DNA from: Rhizobium sp. Q54 | GTDB taxonomy: Bacteria > Pseudomonadota > Alphaproteobacteria > Micropepsales > Micropepsaceae | Reading direction: 5' to 3' | NCBI GenBank assembly: GCA_945882615.1 | Contig: CAMCWK010000006.1 | Coordinates: forward strand, 62,001 to 126,000 | DNA length: 64,000 nt | In this document: piece after piece, positions 57,632 through 64,000 of the stretch | Position numbering within the stretch: position 1 is the stretch's first letter | Layout of the letters: every line of letters starts with the position of its first letter | Position numbers and translations under genes: made by a program | The notes under the pieces: model-generated | Database searches by the model: none | What the model was told of the DNA's origin: nothing | Seen by the model: the letters and a program-made list of their open reading frames with translations, nothing else

Positions 57632-59676
57632 CCCGGCAAACGATAAGCGACCAGGTCGGCGCCATAGCCGCTGGAGGTGGCCAGCACGATATACTGCTTG
57701 CCCCCCAGCATGTAGGTGATGGGCGAACCGGTCTGCACCTTCTCCATGAACACCGCGCCCTTTTCCTCGCCGGTGTTCTTGTCATAGGCGCGAAGGCGCG
57801 CGGCCTTGCGCCCCTCTTCGTCGGTGAACACGCCGGCATCGCCGCAGATCACCAGCGTCTTGGTCGCCAGGGTGCCCAGGATGCCGGACTGGCCGGTGCG
57901 CGGAATCTTCACGCCCTTGAGCAGCCGATGGTTCTTGATGAAGTCCGGGGTTTCGCCATGCGCGACCTGCCAGGCCATGGTGCCGTCATTGAGGTCCAGC
58001 GCGGTGATACGGCCGAACGGCGGCTTGTTCAGCGGCAGGCCCTCGATCGAAAGCAGGCGCGGCACGATGGGCGCATCGATGGCGTCATTGACGCTGACGA
58101 AGCTGCGGGTGGTGCCGCCCTTCAGATTGGCGGCCGAACCAAAAATGCCGCCGGCCGGATCGGCGGTGTTGGGCGCGGTAACCAGGCCCGCTTGCGACAA
58201 TTTCGTGGGATCGGTGGGATTGCGCTGGATGCCGACCGCTTCCATGCGGGTCTTGGAATAAATGAACAGCTTGCGGCTTTCCGGATCGTAGGAACCGCCG
58301 GGCCAGTTGGCGCCGCCCTGGGTGCCGGGCAGCATCATCAATCCGAAGATGCCTTTTCCAGGCGTCACAAAGGGCGGCGGCGTGAAGGCCGGGCCCAACT
58401 TGTAATGCTTGGAGATTTCGAGCGCGCGCGCCTTGAGTTCGGGCGTCCAGTCGATCAGGTCCTTTTCCTCCATGCCGTTCTCGTCATACGGCGGCGGACG
58501 GGAGGGAATGGGCTGGGTCGGCGAATACCATTCGCCCGGCACATCGCCCTTGGGGACGCGGGTTTCCGGAATCGGCCAGACCGGCTTGCCGGTGACGCGG
58601 TCCAGCACATAGAGATAGCCCTGCTTGGAAGGCTGGGCGATCGCCTTGACCGCGCGGCCATTCACATTCAGCTCGCACAGGATCGAAGCGCAGGGAATGT
58701 CATAGTCCCACAGTCCGTGATGGGTGAGCTGGTAGTGCCACTTGCGCTTGCCGGTCTGAAGATCCAGCGCCACCAGGCTTTCGCTGAACAGCGCGGTGCC
58801 GTGCCGCTGGGTGCCGTTGAGATCGGTCGGCGGCAGCTCGACGCCGGCATAGACCAGGCCCAGTTCTTCGTCCGCCGACATCGGCGCCCAGACGCCGACA
58901 TTGCCGGCGGCTTCCGCCTGGCCTGACGTGATCCAGGTGTCGTAACCGAAATCGCCCTTCTTCGGAATGGTGTGGAAGATCCACTTGCGCGCACCCGTGC
59001 GCACGTCGAAGCCGCGCAGGTAACCCTTCACGGCCGCGGTCGGGGCGTTGCCGACCACGATCACATTCTTGGTGACCAGCGGCGGGGCATGAATGCCGAC
59101 GATGCCGCGGGTGGGATGGACTTCCTGGTCGAAGTTCTGACGCAGGTCGACAATGCCGCCGGTGCCGAACTTGGGGTCGGGAAGACCCGTCTTGGCGTCC
59201 AGCGAGATCATGTGGTAGCCGCGGGTGCAGAAGATCACGCGTTCTTCGGTGCCGTCGGTCCAGTAGGAACAGCCGAAACCCGGGCCGCCGCGGCTGCCGA
59301 TGCGCTCGCCTTCGTCATAGCGGTAGGTCCAGAGCAGTTCGCCATTGGCGCCGTCCAGGCACACCACGTCGCGGCGCATGCCGGCGGTGGTGTAGATGCG
59401 GCCCTTCACGATCAGCGGCGTGGAATTGAAATAGGCGTCGGGCGTCGGGCCCAGCGAGTCGGTGTTGAACTTCCAGGCCAGTTCCAGCTTGTTGAAATTG
59501 TCGGCATTGATCTGGTCCAGCGGCGAATAACGCTGGCTGGCGAGATTGCCGCCGAACTGGTCCCAGTCGGTGTCGGGAATCTTGGGCGCGGCGGGGGCCT
59601 GCGCAAAGGCCTGCTGGCCCATCAGCGCCAGCACCGAAGTGGCGGCCATCATGTTTCGGCGATTGATTCCGGACAT
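57628..59676 (-). CDS. PQQ-dependent dehydrogenase (quinoprotein)
   Basis: A 682-aa periplasmic eight-bladed propeller enzyme using pyrroloquinoline quinone. The start is the ATG at 59676 after AGGGAGAAAG. NRRNMMAATSVLALMGQQAFA is a Tat-like or Sec signal. Repeated W-motifs (DGANGELLWTYRY, DVRTGARKWIFHTIPK, DLQTGKRKWHYQLTHHGLWDYDIP, DRVTGKPVWPIPE, DLNDGTMAWQVAHG) mark the blades. The layout fits membrane-type glucose/polyol dehydrogenases without the N-terminal membrane helices. There is no C-terminal cytochrome domain. The substrate is not deducible. It is co-transcribed with the lytic transglycosylase. Confidence 0.9.
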   Translation of the reverse strand: MSGINRRNMMAATSVLALMGQQAFAQAPAAPKIPDTDWDQFGGNLASQRYSPLDQINADNFNKLELAWKFNTDSLGPTPDAYFNSTPLIVKGRIYTTAGMRRDVVCLDGANGELLWTYRYDEGERIGSRGGPGFGCSYWTDGTEERVIFCTRGYHMISLDAKTGLPDPKFGTGGIVDLRQNFDQEVHPTRGIVGIHAPPLVTKNVIVVGNAPTAAVKGYLRGFDVRTGARKWIFHTIPKKGDFGYDTWITSGQAEAAGNVGVWAPMSADEELGLVYAGVELPPTDLNGTQRHGTALFSESLVALDLQTGKRKWHYQLTHHGLWDYDIPCASILCELNVNGRAVKAIAQPSKQGYLYVLDRVTGKPVWPIPETRVPKGDVPGEWYSPTQPIPSRPPPYDENGMEEKDLIDWTPELKARALEISKHYKLGPAFTPPPFVTPGKGIFGLMMLPGTQGGANWPGGSYDPESRKLFIYSKTRMEAVGIQRNPTDPTKLSQAGLVTAPNTADPAGGIFGSAANLKGGTTRSFVSVNDAIDAPIVPRLLSIEGLPLNKPPFGRITALDLNDGTMAWQVAHGETPDFIKNHRLLKGVKIPRTGQSGILGTLATKTLVICGDAGVFTDEEGRKAARLRAYDKNTGEEKGAVFMEKVQTGSPITYMLGGKQYIVLATSSGYGADLVAYRLPG

Positions 59677-59817
59677 ACTTTCTCCCTTGACACATACGCG
59701 GGACGTTCGCCGTCCCTGCCCGCGCCATTTAACCGTGCTTGGACGCATCAAAGAAGGGGATTCTTGCATCTTCCGACTGCACGAAAGCCGCAGCCGCTGA
59801 CACACTTTGACAGACTT

Positions 59818-59991
59818 TCAGTTGCTGCGCTGCCGAAAGAGCTTTGAGAACAGCTGCCACAGCAAAAGCCCGGCGACAAAACCCAACACCGCCGCCACCA
59901 GGGCGAATTGGAGAAGCAGGCCCAGAAGCTTGAGGATGATGAACAGGATCGCCGCTAAAATCAGGGCGAAAACAATCTGGAAAGTGCGCAT
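59818..59991 (-). CDS. 57-aa two-helix membrane protein
   Basis: Absent from the ORF track. ATG at 59991 follows directly on the TAG of the 61-aa gene. The product starts MRTFQIVFALILAAILFIIL and is almost wholly hydrophobic: two helices (about 4-25 and 27-48) and a basic SKLFRQRSN end. I do not recognise a family. Its immediate adjacency to the 61-aa gene suggests joint translation from an EcfG-type promoter and a role in stress or envelope. Codon use looks like the neighbours. Confidence 0.6.
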   Translation of the reverse strand: MRTFQIVFALILAAILFIILKLLGLLLQFALVAAVLGFVAGLLLWQLFSKLFRQRSN

Positions 59992-60177
59992 CTAAAGCCG
60001 CTGCTTCAGCTTTTCGGACCAGGCCTGCAGCCCGGACGGCGCGGGGTCGGAAGACTCTTTCAGCGTGGTCAGAACATGCTTCTGGGGCGCGCTCTGGGGT
60101 ACGCCGCCCTGGTATTTCGCCAGGCCCGGCCACAGTCCCGCCACAAAGATGATCGCCGCGATGATGGTCAGTTTCAT
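59992..60177 (-). CDS. 61-aa exported or membrane-anchored small protein
   Basis: The track shows a 127-aa ORF, but the likely start is the ATG at 60177, giving MKLTIIAAIIFVAGLWPGLAKYQ (one N-terminal helix or signal) and a polar tail ending AWSEKLKQRL. An EcfG-type promoter (GGAAC-N16-CGTT) ends only 8 bp before the ATG. The mRNA would therefore be leaderless or nearly so, and indeed no Shine-Dalgarno is visible. The TAG is followed at once by the ATG of the 57-aa gene. No family is recognised. Confidence 0.6.
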   Translation of the reverse strand: MKLTIIAAIIFVAGLWPGLAKYQGGVPQSAPQKHVLTTLKESSDPAPSGLQAWSEKLKQRL

Positions 60178-60185
60178 GTCTGATG

Positions 60186-60210
60186 AACGCCCCCGCCACT
60201 GCCAGGTTCC
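60186..60210 (-). promoter_or_regulatory. EcfG-type promoter for the 61-aa/57-aa pair
   Basis: On the minus strand GGAAC, 16 bp, CGTT matches the alphaproteobacterial EcfG consensus. The predicted start of transcription coincides with or slightly precedes the 61-aa start codon. Confidence 0.65.
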
Positions 60211-60271
60211 CCCAGCATTGCCTTTGCGGCCGGACGGCGCGAAAAAGACGGCATAATATAAGGACAAGCTC

Positions 60272-61270
60272 ATGGTTCTCAGGCTGGTGCAGTTCAAGAC
60301 CAAGGAGGGCAGCCGCGCCGTCGCCGCCCTGGATTCCGATGGCAAGGGCCGCATCGTCAACGGCGTGGCCACCACCTATGAGCTGGCGAAGGGCGCCATC
60401 GCGCAAGGCGTCTCGCTGGAAGCCAGGCTGGCCGATCTGGGCGTGGGCGACCATGTCGATATCCGCGCCGCGCTGAGTGAGGGCCGCGTGCTGGCGCCGC
60501 TGGATCATCCCTCCGACAGCGCCCACACCATCGTCACCGGCACGGGCCTGACGCATCTGGGCTCGGCCGAGGGCCGCGACGCCATGCACAAGAAGCTTTC
60601 AGGTGAAGATACGCTCACCGACTCCATGCGCATGTTCAAGCTGGGCCTGGAAAAGGGAAAGCCCGGCCCCGGCGAGGAAGGCGCCCAGCCCGAATGGTTC
60701 TACAAGGGCGATGGCGCATCCGTGGTGGCGCCGGAAGCCGCCTTTGCGTCACCCGCCTTCGCCCAGGACGGCGGCGAGGAGCCCGAGATCGTCGGACTTT
60801 ATATCATAGGCGATGACGGTCAGCCCTATCGTCTGGGCTATGCGCTGGGCAACGAATTCTCGGACCATGTCACCGAGAAGTTCAACTATCTGTGGCTGGC
60901 CCATTCCAAGCTGCGGCAATGCAGCTTCGGACCGGAACTGCGCAGCGGAGCTTTACCTGACGCCGTGACTGGTACCTCCAAAGTGCGCCGTGGCAATGCG
61001 GTGATCTTCGACAAGCCGTTCCTGTCGGGCGAAGCGAATATGAGCCACACCATCGCCAACCTGGAAGCGCATCACTTCAAGTATGCGGGCTTCCGCCGCC
61101 CCGGCGACGTGCATGTGCATTTCTTCGGCACCGCCACGCTGTCCTTCAGCGCGGGCGTGAAGACGCAAACCGGCGACGTGTTCGAGATCGAGGCCGATGC
61201 CTTCCTGTTTCCGCTGCGCAACAGCCTCAGCATCGCGCCGGCGGCGGCTGCGACGGTCACGGCGCTTTAG
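60272..61270 (+). CDS. AraD1/GguC-family protein (fumarylacetoacetase fold)
   Basis: A 332-aa member of the fumarylacetoacetate hydrolase superfamily of the AraD1/GguC type: GTGLTHLGSAEGRDAMHKK (about 90-108), GAQPEWFYKGDGASVVAP (about 137-154), EEPEIVGLYIIGDDGQPYRLGYALGNEFSDHV (about 169-200), LAHSKLRQCSFGPEL (about 209-223), and RRPGDVHVHFFGTATLSF (about 279-296). Relatives dehydrate sugar acids such as 2-keto-3-deoxy-arabonate. No other sugar-acid genes are adjacent, so the pathway is unclear. AAGGAC precedes the ATG. It is divergent from the EcfG-driven small genes. Confidence 0.88.
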   Translation: MVLRLVQFKTKEGSRAVAALDSDGKGRIVNGVATTYELAKGAIAQGVSLEARLADLGVGDHVDIRAALSEGRVLAPLDHPSDSAHTIVTGTGLTHLGSAEGRDAMHKKLSGEDTLTDSMRMFKLGLEKGKPGPGEEGAQPEWFYKGDGASVVAPEAAFASPAFAQDGGEEPEIVGLYIIGDDGQPYRLGYALGNEFSDHVTEKFNYLWLAHSKLRQCSFGPELRSGALPDAVTGTSKVRRGNAVIFDKPFLSGEANMSHTIANLEAHHFKYAGFRRPGDVHVHFFGTATLSFSAGVKTQTGDVFEIEADAFLFPLRNSLSIAPAAAATVTAL

Positions 61271-61271
61271 G

Positions 61272-61499
61272 TCAGGCTTTGGTCTTGGCCCTGGCTTTTT
61301 TCGCCTTCACGGGGGCGGGCGGCTTGGGCTTTGCGGCCTCTTCCTCCTCCTGGGCCAGCCGCAGGGCCTTGAGCCTGGCGGTCTTGGCGTCGGTGGCAAT
61401 GCGCTCCTTTTGCATCTGGTCGCGGACCATCTGGGTGCGCCGGTCGGCGGCGTCCTGCCGGGATTCGGCGTTGGTTATCGTCTTCTTCTTGTCAGCCAT
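61272..61499 (-). CDS. Small charged helical protein, 75 aa
   Basis: A highly charged protein. A predicted long helix (about 8-55, SRQDAADRRTQMVRDQMQKE...) is followed by a Lys/Pro/Ala-rich basic tail (PKPPAPVKAKKARAKTKA) recalling histone-like or nucleic-acid-binding tails. No family is recognised. It is convergent with the AraD1-like gene, with one base between stops. Composition and a clean frame favour a real gene, but function cannot be given. Confidence 0.55.
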   Translation of the reverse strand: MADKKKTITNAESRQDAADRRTQMVRDQMQKERIATDAKTARLKALRLAQEEEEAAKPKPPAPVKAKKARAKTKA

Positions 61500-61591
61500 G
61501 CCCCATCATAGCCGCGCGGGGCCGATACAGCCAGCCTTGCGGCCCGCAAGGTGAAACGCCATCCTGACGGCATCAGGCTGGGAGGAAAGAC

Positions 61592-62074
61592 ATGAAAATC
61601 GGTGCTTTTGTGGTGACGGGCGCGGCTCTGGCGGGCGGCTCTGCCGCGCTTTGCTTGATGGGCGGCTCTGCCGCCCTTTGGTTGATCGGCGGCTCCGCCG
61701 CCTTGGCCCAATCCGGTGGCGTGATGGCGGTGAGCCAAGGCCCCAACACCCAGAGCTACGACATTCCGCCTGCCTCGAAGCCCCAGACCGTCATCATCAC
61801 CACCCGCGATTTCGTGGCGGGCGAAACGGTGGGCGCCCATATCCATCACGGCGTGGAGATGACCCAGGTGGTGAAGGGCAGCTTCGAGATCTTCATCAAG
61901 GGCCAGCCGCCAAAAGTGATCAAGGCCGGCGAGAGCTTCATGGTGCCGCGCGAAGCGGTGCATGACGGACGCCCCGCGGCCGGCAGCGGCCCGGTGCATG
62001 TGGCGGTGACGCTGGTGCTGGACAAGGGCACCGCGCCGCGCACGCCGGTCACGGACGTGCTGATTGCGAAATAG
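61592..62074 (+). CDS. Secreted cupin-domain protein with repetitive signal peptide
   Basis: A 160-aa exported cupin. The N-terminus is built of three near-identical units (GGSAALCLM, GGSAALWLI, GGSAALAQ), forming an unusually long hydrophobic signal of about 39 residues. A single cupin barrel follows: VGAHIHHGVEMTQVVKGSFEIFIKG (metal-type His residues near 80-83) and GESFMVPREAVHDGRPAAG with a further His near 127. The gene stands 77 bp upstream of a perfect FNR-like box. Catalytic activity is unknown. GGAGG precedes the ATG. Confidence 0.8.
   Translation: MKIGAFVVTGAALAGGSAALCLMGGSAALWLIGGSAALAQSGGVMAVSQGPNTQSYDIPPASKPQTVIITTRDFVAGETVGAHIHHGVEMTQVVKGSFEIFIKGQPPKVIKAGESFMVPREAVHDGRPAAGSGPVHVAVTLVLDKGTAPRTPVTDVLIAK
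61634..61708 (+). repeat. 27-bp in-frame tandem repeat in the cupin signal peptide
   Basis: Two full 27-bp units (61634-61660, 61661-61687) and a 21-bp partial third unit, starting GGCGGCTCTGCCGC, differ at only a few bases. Because 27 is a multiple of three, copy-number changes keep the frame and alter only signal-peptide length. Confidence 0.8.
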
Positions 62075-62079
62075 ACGGA

Positions 62080-62093
62080 TTGATTGAGATCAA
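62080..62093. promoter_or_regulatory. Perfect FNR/FixK-type box upstream of the RcnB-like gene
   Basis: TTGATTGAGATCAA matches TTGAT-N4-ATCAA exactly. It is 80 bp before the start codon of the RcnB-like gene, a position fitting activation around -40 from a start near 62128. Confidence 0.6.
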
Positions 62094-62172
62094 GGTTCCA
62101 GGGCGAGCCCGGCGACACACTGCGCAAATGGCCCGGTGAATCCCCGTGCAGCCCTTTCAAAGGAACCGTCAC

Positions 62173-62532
62173 ATGAAGCAGCTAGTCACGGCCGCGCTGG
62201 CCCTGTCTTTTCTAGGGTCCACCGCCGTCATGGCGCAGCCCGGCTATCCGGGCCGCCCCGGCCCGTCTCAGCAGGATCGCTATGAGCGTGACCGTTACGA
62301 GGACTACCGCACGGATCCGCGTGTTCGCATGGGTACGCCGCGCTTCTCGCGCGGCGACCGCCTGCCACAGCAGTACCATCAGGATCGCCGCTATCGTGTG
62401 GACGACTGGCAGCAGCGGCGCCTCAGAAAGCCGCCGCGCGGCTATCGCTGGGTGCGCGACGATAACAACAACTACTTCCTGGCGGCGATCGCGACCGGGA
62501 TGATCCTGGACCTGCTGCTCAACGGCCGGTAA
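62173..62532 (+). CDS. RcnB-family periplasmic protein
   Basis: A 119-aa exported protein: signal peptide MKQLVTAALALSFLGSTAVMAQ, an Arg/Tyr/Asp-rich middle (YERDRYEDYRTDP), and the RcnB C-terminal motif LPQQYHQDRRYRVDDWQQRRLRKPPRGYRWVRDDNNNYFLAAIATGMI. RcnB tunes Ni/Co export in E. coli, but alphaproteobacterial members are often without rcnA, as here. The start at 62173 is chosen for the signal peptide. An FNR-like box lies upstream and a perfect terminator hairpin follows. Confidence 0.85.
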   Translation: MKQLVTAALALSFLGSTAVMAQPGYPGRPGPSQQDRYERDRYEDYRTDPRVRMGTPRFSRGDRLPQQYHQDRRYRVDDWQQRRLRKPPRGYRWVRDDNNNYFLAAIATGMILDLLLNGR

Positions 62533-62535
62533 CGG

Positions 62536-62569
62536 AAGGAAGGCCCGGCATCGCTGCCGGGCCTTCCTT
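62536..62569. terminator. Strong bidirectional terminator hairpin
   Basis: AAGGAAGGCCCGGCA, loop TCGC, TGCCGGGCCTTCCTT is a perfect 15-bp stem with A-rich 5' and T-rich 3' ends, between the RcnB-like gene and the convergent kinase gene. Confidence 0.8.
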
Positions 62570-62624
62570 ATGTCGGCGTGTCAGGGCCTGTCGGGCAGGC
62601 TGAGGATAACAAGATGTGCCGCCG

Positions 62625-64000
62625 TCAGGCCGCGATGCTTTCTTCCGCAGCGACCGGAAAGGCCACCGTCACGGTGGTGCCCTGTCCCTCGATGCTTTCG
62701 ATTGTGAACGAGCCCTGGTGCAGCGTCATCAGCGATTTGACCAGCGCCAGGCCCAGGCCGGTGCCTTCGCTGGCCAGCAGCGGATTGTTGGTGGCCTGTT
62801 CGAAGGCCTGGCCGATGCGGGGCAGCTCGCTGGCGGGAATGCCGATGCCATTGTCCCGGACCGCGATCCGCAATTCCCCGCCGGCCAGGCTGGCGCCGAC
62901 CACGACCTCGCCGCCGACGCGGCTGAACTTGATCGCATTGCTGAGCAGGTTGAGCAGGATTTGCCGCGTCGCGCGGTCGTCGGCGATCAGTGAAACCGCG
63001 TCATCGGGCAGTTCCGTGCGCAAGGCAATGCCCTGGCGCGCGGCGCGCTCGCCCACCATGCGCAGGCAGTAATCGATGGCCTGGGAGAGATCGAGGCGCT
63101 CCGGCTTGATCTCCCACTTTCCCGATTCCATTTTCGACAGATCCAGTATGTCGGTGATCAGGCTGAGAAGATGCTGTCCCGAGCGGTGGATGAGCTGGGA
63201 ATATTCAGCGTAGCGCGCCGTCAAGGGGCCGAACATCTCGCCTTTCATGACTTCGGAAAAGCCGATAATGGCGTTGAGGGGCGTGCGCAGTTCGTGACTC
63301 ATATTGGCCACGAATTCGGATTTGACCTTGTTGGAGACCTCGGCCGCGTGACGGGCTTCCTCCGAGCGCCTGTGCTCGGCGATGGTCTGGCGCAGCAGCC
63401 TGAGGCTTCGGGCGAATTGGCCGATCTCGTCCTGGCGGTCTTCAAAGGGAATAGGGCCGGGCTGCGCGGTCACGATGGTGGTGATGCTGGCGGTGATGCT
63501 CTTCAGCGGACCCACGATATGCTTCTGCATATAGACGATCACCGTTGCCGCCAGGGCGATCGAGGCCAGCATGGTGCTGATGAAGAACAGCAGCCATGTA
63601 TCTGCCTTCTGAAGTTGGGCCATGGCATGGGCGCGCGTCAGCGCGAAGCTGACATTGGCGATGTCGGTTATGCTGTTCAGGCCGGCATTGGATATCTTCA
63701 GCCATTGCGCTCCGGTGATCGGAAGGATTTCTCCGGCCTGCAGCCTTGCCACGAGTGCGGCCCGCAGCGGACGGAATTCCCGAAAATAGCCGTTTTCCGT
63801 GCGCCCGATGACATCGCGCAGTTCCGGCGCCATGCCGGCAGCCTGCATCTCCTCCTGCAGTGCCTGCCAGCTGGCGTCTATGCGGCCTTCGCTGTGGATC
63901 AGTTGCCGGGCTTGCGCATCGCTGAGCGTGCGCGGCTGCAGGATCACCCGGGTGAGATTGCCGCGATCGGCGCCGGCATCCGTGCGCAACCGCCATCCGA
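62625..64000 (-). CDS. Sensor histidine kinase, N-terminus beyond window
   Basis: The frame is open to the window edge, so the 5' end is missing. At least 454 aa are visible. A sensor region is followed by a membrane helix ([24 protein letters not shown]), a HAMP domain, HisKA with [28 protein letters not shown], and a HATPase with [29 protein letters not shown] and [16 protein letters not shown]. The sensor part lies before the helix and should be periplasmic. The phospho-acceptor wording matches PleC/DivJ-type alphaproteobacterial kinases, which share [14 protein letters not shown], but this is also common in other hybrid kinases. Its cognate regulator is not in the window. Confidence 0.9.
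   Translation of the reverse strand, partial: GWRLRTDAGADRGNLTRVILQPRTLSDAQARQLIHSEGRIDASWQALQEEMQAAGMAPELRDVIGRTENGYFREFRPLRAALVARLQAGEILPITGAQWLKISNAGLNSITDIANVSFALTRAHAMAQLQKADTWLLFFISTMLASIALAATVIVYMQKHIVGPLKSITASITTIVTAQPGPIPFEDRQDEIGQFARSLRLLRQTIAEHRRSEEARHAAEVSNKVKSEFVANMSHELRTPLNAIIGFSEVMKGEMFGPLTARYAEYSQLIHRSGQHLLSLITDILDLSKMESGKWEIKPERLDLSQAIDYCLRMVGERAARQGIALRTELPDDAVSLIADDRATRQILLNLLSNAIKFSRVGGEVVVGASLAGGELRIAVRDNGIGIPASELPRIGQAFEQATNNPLLASEGTGLGLALVKSLMTLHQGSFTIESIEGQGTTVTVAFPVAAEESIAA

Noticed and set aside
1-64000. CRISPR arrays, insertion sequences, prophage or integrase genes, tRNA genes
   Set aside because: None seen: no regular repeat-spacer pattern, no transposase or integrase motifs and no tRNA T-loop/anticodon arrangement was noticed by eye; a covariance-model scan was not possible.

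Overview
The window is a 64-kb chromosomal segment of a GC-rich alphaproteobacterium. The evidence is the gene order of the division/cell-wall (dcw) cluster, the lpxC-bamD pair that alphaproteobacteria place after ftsZ, GGAAC-N16/17-CGTT (EcfG-type) promoters, GANTC sites in the ftsZ leader, and an ArsR-methyltransferase/metF/metH operon. Family cannot be fixed from sequence alone. There are no insertion sequences, prophage genes, CRISPR arrays or tRNAs that I can see. Almost every long plus-strand ORF between 13.6 and 31.3 kb is a shadow of a minus-strand gene.

Region 1 (1-13.5 kb) starts with the first codons of a bamD-like lipoprotein gene and lpxC, both on the minus strand. Between lpxC and ftsZ, which are usually neighbours, lies about 12 kb of accessory genes devoted mainly to iron. 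These are a heme/hemoglobin-type TonB receptor, a four-EF-hand secreted protein, a DUF4198 protein, a divergent ApbE-DUF2271 fusion with a PepSY membrane protein, a 39-aa membrane peptide, an OmpR/CpxR-like two-component system, a CPA1 antiporter, a small YdeI-like protein, and an FTR1 iron permease fused to cytochrome c. Three Fur-like operators and a duplicated 35-bp element tie parts of the island together.

Region 2 (13.6-31.9 kb) is a complete dcw operon on the minus strand: mraZ, rsmH, ftsL, ftsI, murE, murF, mraY, murD, ftsW, murG, murC, murB, ddl, ftsQ, ftsA, ftsZ. Genes are joined mostly by 4-nt ATGA overlaps. Four TGGG repeats at exact 10-bp period (MraZ boxes) lie upstream of mraZ, and an intrinsic terminator lies after ftsZ.

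Region 3 (32-46.4 kb) carries a beta-hydroxyacid dehydrogenase, rnpB (RNase P RNA), an AmpD-like amidase, a TerB/J-domain protein and a TVP38 membrane protein. It continues with a methionine-cycle operon (ArsR-methyltransferase, metF, metH) behind a 22-bp inverted-repeat operator, then mlaA and mlaC (outer-membrane lipid transport), a HerA-like ATPase and ettA.

Region 4 (46.4-64 kb) is a mosaic. It has a solitary beta-barrel protein and a TonB receptor divergent from a PepSY/PhoP-PhoQ-like module. A HWE kinase/response-regulator pair sits behind a perfect EcfG-type promoter, with a duplicated fragment of the regulator's start. Then come egtB-egtD (ergothioneine), a SprT-like protease, a 25-aa six-cysteine metallothionein-like peptide with a MerR-type promoter, a lytic transglycosylase, a PQQ dehydrogenase, two tiny genes behind an EcfG-type promoter, an AraD1/GguC-family protein, a cupin whose signal peptide is built of tandem repeats, an RcnB-like protein with a perfect FNR box, and the 3' part of a sensor kinase.

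The most unusual points are the iron island splitting ftsZ from lpxC, the metallothionein-like mini-gene with its metal-type promoter, the duplicated response-regulator start with an A8 tract, the EcfG-type small-protein operon missed by the ORF track, and the 35-bp element shared by the two-component system and the 39-aa membrane peptide.
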